Shown here: piece by piece, positions 18,730 through 27,588 of the stretch
Layout: the number at the start of each line of letters is the position of its first letter
How positions within the stretch are numbered: position 1 is the first letter of the stretch
Assembly (NCBI RefSeq): GCF_000211835.1
Contig: NZ_AEGR01000048.1
Span: 1 to 64,000 of the forward strand
DNA length: 64,000 bases
Origin: Hylemonella gracilis ATCC 19624
GTDB taxonomy: Bacteria; Pseudomonadota; Gammaproteobacteria; Burkholderiales; Burkholderiaceae_C
Reading direction: 5' to 3'
The notes under the pieces: model-generated
The model's database searches: none
What the model saw: the letters and a program-made list of their open reading frames with translations, nothing else
Told to the model about the DNA's origin: nothing
Made by a program: the position numbers and the translations under genes

Positions 18730-20751
18730 TCAACGCGCCATTGCATCGAGGTATGGTTTAAGCACTTTGCCCACAAGGAAGCGCCCTCCACTGTACCGCG
18801 AAAGATGGTCTTCATCCCTGTACAGACTTGCCCCCTCTTCATTGAAAAGCAGGCATTCGTCTGAAGGACAAAATGCGTCGATACTGGGAATGATGGTTGC
18901 ACCATGCAACTGATTCAACGCATTCAAGTAATTCTTTTGCTGGGTACGCACTTGATCTTTTAGCAAGCGTTGGGATGCCGATGTGCCTTGCATTCGGTGT
19001 AAGACAACGCGCAATGGTTGCCCAAGTTCGAGCATCCGTGCATCGAAAGTAAGTTCCGGGTTGTCTGCAAGTACATAAATCTGTTTGCCCAATTGGTTCA
19101 TGCGATCAATGATGGGCTGCAGCACGCCGCGCACCCGTTCAGAGTCCATTTTTTCTGCGCTCATGATCAGGAAAACGGTATGTGCTTCTGGATTTTTCTG
19201 AATTTCAAGCGCGATTCGGTCTATCACGCCAGGCAGTGCCTTTGCGGGAATACCGTGTCTGAAAGCCGAGCGGCCCACCAGCCACGTGTTTATTCCAAGC
19301 CTGGCGTTGTAGTCAGCTACGGCTTCGTAAGCGGCCAACGCATGGCTATCACCCCAGAGGACTGCGGTGCGTGTTCCTTGCGCATTTTGGTAGCGGCAGT
19401 ACGGTAAGACCTTACCCGTGCTTCCAGAGAAGTCCGGATTCGCGAGTAGGTCGTCGTACAACTCACCGTATCGCAGGCGACAGGCCTCGTCAGTGTTTTC
19501 TGCAGTGGAACGGTCAACCAATCGATGTCGGCCTGTCTCCTGAGGCACGGATTTGCCGGGCGTCGAAAGGTGGATGCCGTAGCCGAATAAGCCGAAAAGC
19601 GCCAGCGCAACAGTCAGTCCAATGGCTTTAGTGCTAAGAAACTTGCCAAAACGCAAAGGTTGCTCCACCAATTTATAGGTCAGCGTAGCGAGAATTAAAG
19701 CCAATAAAAGTAGCACCCAGCGAAATCCGATAGTGGGCACTTCCCCAAGAATGATGCGGGGAAAAACGAGCAATGGCCAATGCCATAGGTAGAGGGGGTA
19801 GCTGATGAGGCCTATCCATACCAGTGGTCGCCGGCTCAATAGTCTGTTGAAAATGGTCGTGTTGCCAACTTTAGTGCCGGCGGCAATCAGCAAAACAGTA
19901 CCGAACACGGGGACCAGTGCTTGTATGCCGGGAAACCGGCGTTCTTGAGCGTTAAGAGAAAGTATCAAGAGGAGGAAACCAATCCCTGCCATCCAATGCG
20001 TTTTATCCGCCCAATAGCGGCGTCTTGCTTCGTTCTGAGCCGCGCGGACCGGCGAAACTGCGACTTGTTTCTGTCTTTGCCAAAAAGCCAGCAGCACACC
20101 CGCCAGCAATTCCCAAAAACGCGTCATGGGCATATAGAAATCAAACGCTGGGTTGGTTCTGTAAACCGCGAGATTCCAGCCGAAAGACGCCAGGGTTATC
20201 AGCCCAATACCCAAGGCGACGCGTGACTGCTTGCGCCAAGTGCCGAGGGAGATCAGATAAATGAACAGTGGGAAAACGAGATAAAACTGTTCTTCGATCC
20301 CCAGGCTCCACAGATGAAGCAAAGGTTTGACTGCGCCCGCTTCGTCGAAATAGCCGGTTTCCCCGAAAAGCACGAGGTTGGAGACGAAACCAGCGCCACC
20401 CGCGACATGCTTGCCCAGGTTGCCATAGTCTTCTGGCAGCAGAGCGAAATAGCCAAAAAGCAGGCAGCTGCCCAGCACCAGCAGCAAGCCCGGAAGTATG
20501 CGGCGCGCACGCCTCGCATAGAAATCCAGCAGGCTGAAGCGGTTCTCCGCGAAGGCGTCCAGCAGGACGCCTCCGATCAGGTAACCGGAAATGACAAAAA
20601 AAACGTCGACACCAATAAAGCCGCCGCGCACTGCGCCGGGGAAGTAGTGGTGAAACACCACTGCCAACACGGCGAAGGCGCGGAGCCCATCGATGTCGGA
20701 GCGCCAAGTGCCCGGACTCGAATGGCGGGCACCAGAAGAAGCTGCCATCAA
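18730..20751 (-). CDS. OafA-like acyltransferase 3 with C-terminal SGNH domain
   Basis: A 673-residue protein. Residues 1-390 form about ten to eleven membrane helices of the acyltransferase 3 family, beginning DIDGLRAFAVLAVVFHHYFPG with the catalytic His pair, then GVDVFFVISGYLIGG, RRARRILPGL and HLWSLGIEEQFYLVFP. Residues about 400-673 are a periplasmic SGNH hydrolase-like domain with GDSH (467-470) and a terminal DEDHLS (646-651). Such fused proteins O-acetylate lipopolysaccharide or other glycans, carrying acetyl groups across the inner membrane (family knowledge). The ATG overlaps the stop of the preceding glycosyltransferase gene (ATGA). Confidence 0.92.
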   Translation of the reverse strand: MMAASSGARHSSPGTWRSDIDGLRAFAVLAVVFHHYFPGAVRGGFIGVDVFFVISGYLIGGVLLDAFAENRFSLLDFYARRARRILPGLLLVLGSCLLFGYFALLPEDYGNLGKHVAGGAGFVSNLVLFGETGYFDEAGAVKPLLHLWSLGIEEQFYLVFPLFIYLISLGTWRKQSRVALGIGLITLASFGWNLAVYRTNPAFDFYMPMTRFWELLAGVLLAFWQRQKQVAVSPVRAAQNEARRRYWADKTHWMAGIGFLLLILSLNAQERRFPGIQALVPVFGTVLLIAAGTKVGNTTIFNRLLSRRPLVWIGLISYPLYLWHWPLLVFPRIILGEVPTIGFRWVLLLLALILATLTYKLVEQPLRFGKFLSTKAIGLTVALALFGLFGYGIHLSTPGKSVPQETGRHRLVDRSTAENTDEACRLRYGELYDDLLANPDFSGSTGKVLPYCRYQNAQGTRTAVLWGDSHALAAYEAVADYNARLGINTWLVGRSAFRHGIPAKALPGVIDRIALEIQKNPEAHTVFLIMSAEKMDSERVRGVLQPIIDRMNQLGKQIYVLADNPELTFDARMLELGQPLRVVLHRMQGTSASQRLLKDQVRTQQKNYLNALNQLHGATIIPSIDAFCPSDECLLFNEEGASLYRDEDHLSRYSGGRFLVGKVLKPYLDAMAR

Positions 20752-21479
20752 CCCTCGCGTTGCAACTTTTTCTTCGCGGTGGTTGTCAATTGGAAGACAT
20801 CAGCCTCTTTGCAATTGTTCGCCGCCGCGTATTCGCGGAACCATTCCTCGGAGTACCCGCAATCCTTGTAGTCGGGGTAGAACGGCCCACCTTCGGTGTA
20901 ATGCAGCATGGACGGATTCTTGAAGTGGTTGTAGTCCACCAATGTGTTCCATTCCAGCGGCAGAGAGCCAATCAAGTTGTCGTTCTCCAGCCATTTGAAC
21001 TGATGGAGTTGCAGGCCCGTTGCGGTATTCACATAGTCCGGCGTCAGCGCCTTGCATTTCGCATTGTTGAACAGGATCACGCTGGACCAGTTCTTTTTCT
21101 CATACCGAGTCTGTGTGGCATGCATGAACTTCTCGGCTTCTCCGGGGTCATGCTCGTGCTTGCAGACCATGGCTGCATACTTGTCATCGCGAAGCGCCCA
21201 CAGCTTGGCAATGTCATCGACAGCAATGATGTCGTTGTCCATGAAGATGGACCAGCCCTCGTAGTTCGAAAGGTAGGGTGTGAAGAAGCGGGAAAATGAA
21301 AATTCAGTGGATTGCAGTGGATTAACGTCGCGCGTGTAAAGGCTGCCCAAATTGGTCAGGCTGATTGGGCAGAACGTGACCGGGGCAGTTGCACGCGCAG
21401 TGATGCTATGCACCAAGGTCTGAAACGCCACGGGAATGCGGCGGTCATAGCCGATGAAGATTCTGATGGGTTCGTTCAT
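20748..21479 (-). CDS. Glycosyltransferase (GT8-like, nucleotide-diphospho-sugar fold)
   Basis: A 243-residue protein starting IRIFIGYDRRIPVAFQTLVHSI. The FMDNDIIAVDD segment is the expected DxD metal and donor site. SSVILFNNAKC and PLEWNTLVDYNHF resemble the GT8-like/'glycosyltransferase' folds in bacterial polysaccharide loci. It lies nine bases after the 601-residue protein and is translationally coupled to the O-acyltransferase downstream. The sugar specificity is not visible. Confidence 0.75.
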   Translation of the reverse strand: MNEPIRIFIGYDRRIPVAFQTLVHSITARATAPVTFCPISLTNLGSLYTRDVNPLQSTEFSFSRFFTPYLSNYEGWSIFMDNDIIAVDDIAKLWALRDDKYAAMVCKHEHDPGEAEKFMHATQTRYEKKNWSSVILFNNAKCKALTPDYVNTATGLQLHQFKWLENDNLIGSLPLEWNTLVDYNHFKNPSMLHYTEGGPFYPDYKDCGYSEEWFREYAAANNCKEADVFQLTTTAKKKLQREG

Positions 21480-21488
21480 GATGAAGAG

Positions 21489-23294
21489 TTAGGCATGCGC
21501 CTGTGTCATGTTGAGGACTAATTTTGCGAATTCGTCCATATCGGGAGTGCCAGCGGGCCAAGTATAGGTGCTCAACTCGGCCGCATTCAATGGCCGATTT
21601 TGATGTGCATCAATGATGCCTTTCAAAAGCGCTACCAGCGGCGTCTTGCTGCTTACGTAAACCGCGCTGCGGTGATTCCGGTCTGGTGGGGTGGACATGC
21701 CGAGCAGGTGGTTGTATCGATGTCTGGATGAGTGCAGCAGCACCGGTCGCCCCGCACCCAAGGCCTCGTCAATGGTCGTGGAGATGCAAGCCACCAGCAG
21801 ATCCGTTTCCACTAGCGCTTGCTTGAACGAGCCTCCGTTGCTGATTTCCACATTGGGGTAATGCGGGACAAACTGCTTGATCGCGGCCAAGTTGATTTCG
21901 GTCTTGTTGTTCTGTGGCTTCAGGCGTATGACAAGCTTTGCCTCCGGAATCTGACCAACGGCTTGAGCCAATTCCGCAATGCCGTTGATGAATTCATCCG
22001 GCGTCTCCACCATCCAGGGAATGTGGCTGTTTTCGCCCACATAGTTGCCAGCGAACGTGATTTGAAAAGTCGGCTTGCTATGAGTTGCTGCCAATACGGA
22101 GTTCTGCCGGACTGCGATGATTTTTTTACCGTGCGGTGACAGCTCCCTGATCAACCCAGCGATAGCAGGAAAACGCACCGCCAGAACGGTTGCATGGTCA
22201 CTGTATATACGACCGAGAGAAGCCCATAAGTCGCCCACCGTTTTGGACGGCGCCTCGCTTTGGGGCGTGTGAGAAGCATGATTGAACAGAACGACCTGGG
22301 TTCCGAGTTTGCGCGCGACGCGACACGCGGAGATTCTGAAGCTTGTGTTGATTGCATCCGTGCTGATCACGGCTGGCTTAAGCATCGACATTTGGTCGGG
22401 CATCGCGCGTTCGTACCCCAGCGTAAGCCCGACGATCCTTTCCATATACGGCTCGGATATCTCAAAGACCTTGCGTCGAAAATCATCCGCAATTCCCGCC
22501 GTCACTGCCTTCATCTCAGGCATGTGTGACCTGACGCGATGGGGATGGAAAAAGTAAGTGGGCGGATGCATTCTTGAGGCAGCAAGACCTCCTCTGAGTC
22601 GAAGGGCGCGACCCAAGGAACGCTGCACAGCCTTGATGACTTTGAAGAGGTTTTCTGGGGGTTTGCGTGGCGTTTCAAGGACCACCAGCGCCGAGTCATT
22701 TTTGCGCGCGGCAATTGAGAAACTTTGAGAGGATGGTCGAACCCCGTCAATGATCAACAGCTTCTTTCGATTCGCCAGCAGCAGACGTATGCAGAAGCCG
22801 TTCAGGCGAATCAGCATTCGATGCATCCATGACAAATCCAGCGGTTCCAGAGTGGATAGTCGTGTGCGCGACATCTCACCAAAGACGGCTTCGAAAGCCT
22901 CTTGGGGGGTGCTGGCGCGCTGCAAGACGCTATTGGAATCCACCCAATGAATTTCCTCCAAGCCTTGTAAGGACTGGTAGAAAAATGAGGCTATGCCAAG
23001 TTCGTGAAAGTAGGCGCATCGCCCAGCTTCTACTTGTGTCTCAGACAGACCCTGTTGCCGTGCCAGTCTTTCGAACTCAAGTAGCCCATCCTTCAGGTGC
23101 ATGACGGTTTGAGCATGCATGTGGTCGTTGTAGATGTCAGAAGAGCGAATCACCTCATGACCACTGTCCTGACCGAATACAGCTGCGGCAGCAGGCGTGA
23201 AAGTCAGAAGTCGAGCACCCCGTCGCAAGTTCTGTCTTTGGACGACTCTCGCTTCTTTTTCGTCTCGAATGATGATGGTCGGTCTATGGAGCAT
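21489..23294 (-). CDS. Large glycosyltransferase-like polysaccharide protein, paralogue B of a tandem pair
   Basis: A 601-residue soluble protein without signal peptide or membrane helices. The N-terminal half (about 1-300) has no motif I can assign. The C-terminal half looks like the second Rossmann lobe of a GT-B transferase: ITFAGNYVGENSHIPWMVETPDEF, LVIRLKP, then DLLVACISTTIDEALGAGRPVLLHS, which resembles the donor-binding region of capsule and Kdo transferases. It is clearly homologous to the next gene upstream over its full length, most strongly in the last 300 residues. It starts two bases after that gene's stop. The function is unknown beyond probable glycan assembly. Confidence 0.65.
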   Translation of the reverse strand: MLHRPTIIIRDEKEARVVQRQNLRRGARLLTFTPAAAAVFGQDSGHEVIRSSDIYNDHMHAQTVMHLKDGLLEFERLARQQGLSETQVEAGRCAYFHELGIASFFYQSLQGLEEIHWVDSNSVLQRASTPQEAFEAVFGEMSRTRLSTLEPLDLSWMHRMLIRLNGFCIRLLLANRKKLLIIDGVRPSSQSFSIAARKNDSALVVLETPRKPPENLFKVIKAVQRSLGRALRLRGGLAASRMHPPTYFFHPHRVRSHMPEMKAVTAGIADDFRRKVFEISEPYMERIVGLTLGYERAMPDQMSMLKPAVISTDAINTSFRISACRVARKLGTQVVLFNHASHTPQSEAPSKTVGDLWASLGRIYSDHATVLAVRFPAIAGLIRELSPHGKKIIAVRQNSVLAATHSKPTFQITFAGNYVGENSHIPWMVETPDEFINGIAELAQAVGQIPEAKLVIRLKPQNNKTEINLAAIKQFVPHYPNVEISNGGSFKQALVETDLLVACISTTIDEALGAGRPVLLHSSRHRYNHLLGMSTPPDRNHRSAVYVSSKTPLVALLKGIIDAHQNRPLNAAELSTYTWPAGTPDMDEFAKLVLNMTQAHA

Positions 23295-23296
23295 GA

Positions 23297-25129
23297 CTAA
23301 ACGGTCTTCGTGTTCGAGGTTTGAGTCGCAGGTGCGCCGAGGACAAATCGCGCAAACTCGTCCATGTTAGGAGTGGTGTAGGGCCAAATAAAGGCTTTCA
23401 ACTCCGCTTCATTCAAAGGTCGGTCGCGATGTGCATCCATAACGCCTTTCAAAAGCGCAACCAGCGGTGTCTTGCCGCTCACGTAGACTGCGCTGCGATG
23501 CGCCGCTGTGGGCGGCGTGGACATGCCCGGGAGATGGTGATAGCGGCCGCGAGTGGAATGCAGCAGCACGGGCCGGCCTGCACCTAGAGCTTCGTCGATG
23601 GTGGTTGAGATGCAGGCCACCAACAAATCCGACTGAGCGAGTGCCTGTTTGAACGTGCCTTCGTTGCTGATTTCCACGTTCGGAGACTTCGGTAGGAGCT
23701 TGCGCAGCGTTTCGGGATTGCATTCCGGCTTGGCGTTCACCTTGACACGAACCAGCAGCCGCGCTTGCGGAATTTGGCTCACGGCTTGCGCCAGCTCGGC
23801 GATGCCGTCGAGAAATTCATCCGGGGTCTCCAGCATCCAGGGGATGTGGTTGTGCACACCCATGTAGTTTCCCGCGAACAGGATCTGAAACGGCCGACTG
23901 CCTTGCGGATGTGCCAGCTTTGTCGTCTGACGAACGCCCATCACCTTGTTGCAGTGGGGGGACAGTTCCTTCACCAGTTCCGCAATGGAGGGCGCCCGCG
24001 CCGCAAGAATGGTCGAGTGCTCGTTGTATAGCCGTCCCAGGGACGCCCACAGATTGCCCATTGTCTTTGAGGGCTCTTCGGTTTGCGGCGTGTGCGAGGC
24101 GTGATTGAACAGCACCACTTGCTTGCCCATGCTCTTGGCTGTGCGACAGGCCGAGATGGCAAATCCGGTGAACGGTGAGTCCGTGCTGATGATGTCCGGT
24201 GCCAGGCGCGCGATGTCTTGGGGCACTTGGAGTTCATGGCCCAGCGCATGGCGCATGACTTTTTCCAGGTACTTCTTGGATACCTTCAACGTTGCCTTGC
24301 GGAATTCGTCGTGGACTCCGGCAGTGATCCCTTCGATCTCCGGCATATAGGATCTGACATCTTGCGGCCAAAAGAAGTAACGGGGCAAGCGCGTGCCCGT
24401 GAACTCCTTCTTGCTGCGCATCAGCACCAATGAGCCCGCCATGTTGATCACGGTTTTCAGTAGGCTTTTGGGCAGAGGGCGGGACAGCAGCATCACCAGG
24501 CTCGGGTCTTGTTTGTAAGCCGCATGCGCAAAATTTTGCGATGAGGGCCGAGCCTTGTCGATGATCAGCAGTTTTTTCCTGCCTTTCATCAGCTTGTCCA
24601 TACGGGTCTTGTAAAGCTTTAGCAACCCGAAATGCAGGGCGGAATACGGGCCGTCCTGTTCAAGGTTCGCGATGTCGACTTCAGGCTTGAGCATCCGACG
24701 GTGGATGAAGCCGCCGAACACGCCTTCGAACACCTCGTCAAAATTCTTGCTGCCTTTCAGCTTTCCACGGGTATCCAGCCAAAAAGTTTCCGTGAAGCCG
24801 CGCAATGAATGCCAGAAAAAAGAAGCGGTCGCGAGCTTGTAGAAGTAAGTGATGCGTGTGGCTTCGATTTGCGTGTCCGTCAGTCCCTGCAATCGAGCAA
24901 GTCGGTCGAACTCTTCCAGACCGTCTTTCAAGTGCTCAACGGTTCGCGCATGCAGGTCGTCACCATAGACGCTCGTGGTCCGTATCACCTCGTAGCTCTG
25001 ATCATCGACAAACACCGCCGCAGCGGCTGGGGTAAGCGTCAGCAGCTGGGCATTTTGGGCTAGGCGCTTGCGTTTGATGGTGTTCGCGTCCGCGACATCG
25101 CGAACGACAATCACGGGCCGGTCAGACAT
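23297..25129 (-). CDS. Large glycosyltransferase-like polysaccharide protein, paralogue A of a tandem pair
   Basis: A 610-residue soluble protein, homologous to the 601-residue downstream neighbour. Shared blocks include LLTxTPAAAAVF near the N-terminus, RSYMPE...ITAGVHDEFRK, QVVLFNHASHTPQTE, FAGNYMGVHNHIPWMLETPDEF and LLVACISTTIDEALGAGRP. The last resembles the nucleotide-sugar site of GT-B enzymes. The two differ mainly in the central region (about 120-260). Tandem duplication followed by divergence suggests two steps on similar sugars, or donor/acceptor specialisation. I cannot assign a named family. It sits mid-operon between the small GT29-like gene and paralogue B. Confidence 0.65.
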   Translation of the reverse strand: MSDRPVIVVRDVADANTIKRKRLAQNAQLLTLTPAAAAVFVDDQSYEVIRTTSVYGDDLHARTVEHLKDGLEEFDRLARLQGLTDTQIEATRITYFYKLATASFFWHSLRGFTETFWLDTRGKLKGSKNFDEVFEGVFGGFIHRRMLKPEVDIANLEQDGPYSALHFGLLKLYKTRMDKLMKGRKKLLIIDKARPSSQNFAHAAYKQDPSLVMLLSRPLPKSLLKTVINMAGSLVLMRSKKEFTGTRLPRYFFWPQDVRSYMPEIEGITAGVHDEFRKATLKVSKKYLEKVMRHALGHELQVPQDIARLAPDIISTDSPFTGFAISACRTAKSMGKQVVLFNHASHTPQTEEPSKTMGNLWASLGRLYNEHSTILAARAPSIAELVKELSPHCNKVMGVRQTTKLAHPQGSRPFQILFAGNYMGVHNHIPWMLETPDEFLDGIAELAQAVSQIPQARLLVRVKVNAKPECNPETLRKLLPKSPNVEISNEGTFKQALAQSDLLVACISTTIDEALGAGRPVLLHSTRGRYHHLPGMSTPPTAAHRSAVYVSGKTPLVALLKGVMDAHRDRPLNEAELKAFIWPYTTPNMDEFARFVLGAPATQTSNTKTV

Positions 25130-25150
25130 GGTCGGTGATCCAGAGCCTGG

Positions 25151-25741
25151 TCATTCTTTGGTGTAGGGGCGCACCAGTTGTGCTTCGATGGTCCATGGGT
25201 GACCGTCCCAGCCCTGGTGCGTGAAACCGATGGGCTCCAAGTAATCACCCGGGCGCATCAGTGTCTTGATCCATTCGAAAGCAATCAAGCCCGTGCTGGG
25301 CAGTTGATCCTCCTTCATGCCCAGCGCCATCAAGCGTTGGTCGAGCTCCGCTGAAAAAGCTGCATCGATTTCGATCAGTTTGAACTCTGCGGCGATCGCC
25401 TTCTTGTCCAATGGACAGCGAAAGCTCCGGTAGCTGCGGAAGAATCTGAAGAATCCCGTGGCCGCCGCCTTCAAGCGACGTATCTTTTCTTCCGAGTAGG
25501 CTTCGTTCCTGGCGAACACCAGAGAAAAATCACTGAGCTTCTTCCTGACCAACAACTTGCGCACATGGCGGACGACTTTCTTGGAAGGCGTTCCGGTGTT
25601 GGTGATGATGACGTACTTGGTCTTTTCTTGCGGGATGAGATCCACATGCAAGCACTTGTTCGTCTGAATGATCACGTCCGCATCGCGGATGCTGGCCTCC
25701 ATGCCATCGATGGGGGCGTTTCCAACTAAAAGATATCGCAT
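25151..25741 (-). CDS. Small putative glycosyltransferase, weakly sialyltransferase-like (GT29/42-type motifs)
   Basis: A 196-residue protein starting MRYLLVGNAPIDG; ATG at 25741 is preferred to a TTG two codons upstream. Visible features are an N-terminal VGNAP loop followed by DADVIIQTNKC. Near the C-terminus lies STGLIAFEW followed by IGFTHQGWDGHPWTIEAQ. The combination of a 'VGN-P' strand, a 'D-VI--N' segment, an 'STG' motif and a 'W-GH-W--E' tail recalls GT29/GT42-like sialyltransferase-fold proteins in bacterial glycan loci. That is a motif impression, not an alignment. It lies between a family 2 glycosyltransferase and the tandem 600-residue pair. Confidence 0.5.
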   Translation of the reverse strand: MRYLLVGNAPIDGMEASIRDADVIIQTNKCLHVDLIPQEKTKYVIITNTGTPSKKVVRHVRKLLVRKKLSDFSLVFARNEAYSEEKIRRLKAAATGFFRFFRSYRSFRCPLDKKAIAAEFKLIEIDAAFSAELDQRLMALGMKEDQLPSTGLIAFEWIKTLMRPGDYLEPIGFTHQGWDGHPWTIEAQLVRPYTKE

Positions 25742-25803
25742 GAGCAATCCTCGGCCTTGAGCTTGGACTCGCGTTTTTAGGCGCGGCGTGCTTGAAGGAA
25801 GGG

Positions 25804-26640
25804 TTAGGCAAGCCGCCTGAACCGCTCCGGAAGTTTGACGACGATGCGCAGGCCGAGCATGCCAGGTTTGTTCCAGGCATAAATCGGGCGGAACCAGGTT
25901 TGCAAGAATCGGGCGATCCCGAAAATCCGTTCATTCACAACCGCTTGCTTTTCGGTGATGTCATGCACCACCCGCATCCGCGCGCGTTTGAAATGTTTTT
26001 GCTCACCTCGAGCGATGATGTCGGGGTGCCGGTACTTCGCCAGGAGCGCGTCGTAATCTGTGTTGCCCAGGTGAAGCAAGTACAGATTTTTGTCGATGTG
26101 GAAATTGTGCCCACGGATGCGATGAAAGCCTCGCCCCCATCTCACGGGTTTGGCAATCACGCTGGCTTTGGTGAAGCGTGTGTTGATCAGCGCATACCCT
26201 CGCTGGGGGAGGATGGGACGGGACTTGTCCAGAGGCTGTTCATGCGTCAGATGCTGGCCCACGTCCAGTCCCAGGCCGCTGACGCTGGTGCGTATGTCCA
26301 GGCTGGACAGGTACTGCGGAAGATTCATGCCGGTGTCGGGGTCCACCATCAGGCATTCGTCCGAGTCCGTCCCAATCACCAAGTCGTAGCGTTTGAGCAG
26401 TTCCGCCGCGCGGTCAGAGAGAAAGCTCAAGCGGCGGTTTTCGGCATCTACCACCTTGATGCCTTGTTTTTCAACCAGCGTGACGTTGGCGCGGCCTGCT
26501 TGAGCGGGGACCTTTTGATCGAGTCCATCCATGTAGATGTAGAGATTTTCTTCCCCCAGAAGAGGGCCGTAATAAGCCACCCATCGGTTCAGGAAAAACT
26601 CATCATTGCGGGCCATCGTGATGGCTGCGATTTTTTTCAT
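25804..26640 (-). CDS. Glycosyltransferase family 2-like protein
   Basis: A 278-residue protein opening MKKIAAITMARNDEFFLNRWVAYY, typical of the Glyco_tranf_2_4 group. It has the metal-binding DLVIGTDSDECL (about residues 87-98) and a C-terminal HLGNTDYDALLAKYRHPDI. It resembles the family 2 enzyme at 14776 in fold but only distantly in sequence. The ATG overlaps the engB stop (ATGA), making it the first polysaccharide gene of the long minus-strand run. Specificity is unknown. Confidence 0.82.
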   Translation of the reverse strand: MKKIAAITMARNDEFFLNRWVAYYGPLLGEENLYIYMDGLDQKVPAQAGRANVTLVEKQGIKVVDAENRRLSFLSDRAAELLKRYDLVIGTDSDECLMVDPDTGMNLPQYLSSLDIRTSVSGLGLDVGQHLTHEQPLDKSRPILPQRGYALINTRFTKASVIAKPVRWGRGFHRIRGHNFHIDKNLYLLHLGNTDYDALLAKYRHPDIIARGEQKHFKRARMRVVHDITEKQAVVNERIFGIARFLQTWFRPIYAWNKPGMLGLRIVVKLPERFRRLA

Positions 26641-27407
26641 GTTGGATTTTTGTTGGTATCAATCGAAAGTTGGGTGCTTGCCTCGTCCTCAGCCGGGGCG
26701 AGCGCGTGCGTCCAATCCCACAGCAGTCGCGAAACTTCGTCCACCCCGATGCGCTTGGTGGCCGAGAACAAGCGCACTTCACCGCCCCCGGCATTGAGTT
26801 TCGCGATGGACAGAGCCTTGGCCGCCTCGCTGCGGGTGAGTTTGTCTGCCTTGGTCAGCACGATCAGGAATTTCAGACCTTGCTCCACCCGCGGGCGTAT
26901 GACTTCCAGCAGCACCTCGTCCAGTTCCGTCAGGCCATGTCGCGGGTCGCACAACAACACGATGGCCGCCAGGTTTTCCCGGGTGACCAGATAGTTGGCC
27001 ATCACCTGCTGCCAACGCAGCTTGTCTTGCATGGGCACGGCCGCGTAGCCGTAGCCGGGCAGATCGGCCAGCATCGCGTCCGTCACGCCCTGCTTGCCAA
27101 GGGAGAAGAGGTTGATGTGTTGGGTGCGCCCTGGCTTCTTTGAGGCAAAAGCCAGCTGCTTTTGTTGGGTCAAGGTGTTGATGCAGGTGGATTTGCCCGC
27201 GTTGGAGCGGCCCACGAAGGCGATTTCGGGGACATCCAATGGCGGCAGATGCAGCAGGTCTGGCGAAGTGGTCAGGAAGCGAGCCGTGTGCAGCCAGCCC
27301 AACGCGGGATGCTGGGGCGTGGCGGCCGGGGCCGATTTCCGAGGCGACGTGGGTGCACGGGCGGTGGCACGACGCGCGGGGGCTTTGGGGGCGGATGGGG
27401 GGGGCAT
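26637..27407 (-). CDS. engB: Ribosome biogenesis GTP-binding protein EngB/YihA/YsxC
   Basis: An essential-type GTPase acting in large ribosomal subunit maturation. All G motifs are present: GRSNAGKST (G1, about 66-74), the G2 region KPGRTQHIN, DLPGYGYA (G3), TKADK (G4) and SATKR (G5). The product is 256 residues from the ATG at 27407. It has a 35-residue Pro/Ala/Arg-rich N-terminal extension not seen in E. coli YihA. A TTG at 27471-27473 would lengthen it further but has no support. It is divergent from cytochrome c4, as is usual in beta- and gammaproteobacteria. It is unusual in being coupled at its 3' end to a polysaccharide gene. Confidence 0.95.
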   Translation of the reverse strand: MPPPSAPKAPARRATARAPTSPRKSAPAATPQHPALGWLHTARFLTTSPDLLHLPPLDVPEIAFVGRSNAGKSTCINTLTQQKQLAFASKKPGRTQHINLFSLGKQGVTDAMLADLPGYGYAAVPMQDKLRWQQVMANYLVTRENLAAIVLLCDPRHGLTELDEVLLEVIRPRVEQGLKFLIVLTKADKLTRSEAAKALSIAKLNAGGGEVRLFSATKRIGVDEVSRLLWDWTHALAPAEDEASTQLSIDTNKNPT

Positions 27408-27492
27408 GGCGTCGGGCTGGAAAGGGTGGGGCGCCAAAGCGGCTGGAAGACGCGAGGCGCGAAGGCCGGGCAAAAATGGCGCGGCGGGCGGC

Positions 27493-27505
27493 GCATTGTA
27501 GAATC
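27493..27505. promoter_or_regulatory. Overlapping -10 elements for divergent engB and cytochrome c4
   Basis: On the plus strand TGTAGAAT is an extended -10 type element for the cytochrome gene. On the minus strand the same bases read TCTACAAT, a -10 (TACAAT) for engB. The position fits 5' leaders of roughly 80 bases on each side. No strong -35 is visible on either strand, so assignment rests on the -10 alone. Confidence 0.45.
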
Positions 27506-27588
27506 GCCGCGTTTGATCCGGGTCATCGGGGCGGTCTTGCCGGCTCCGGGCCGACCGCCGTTTTGCCCAACAACCCTAGAACCAGACC

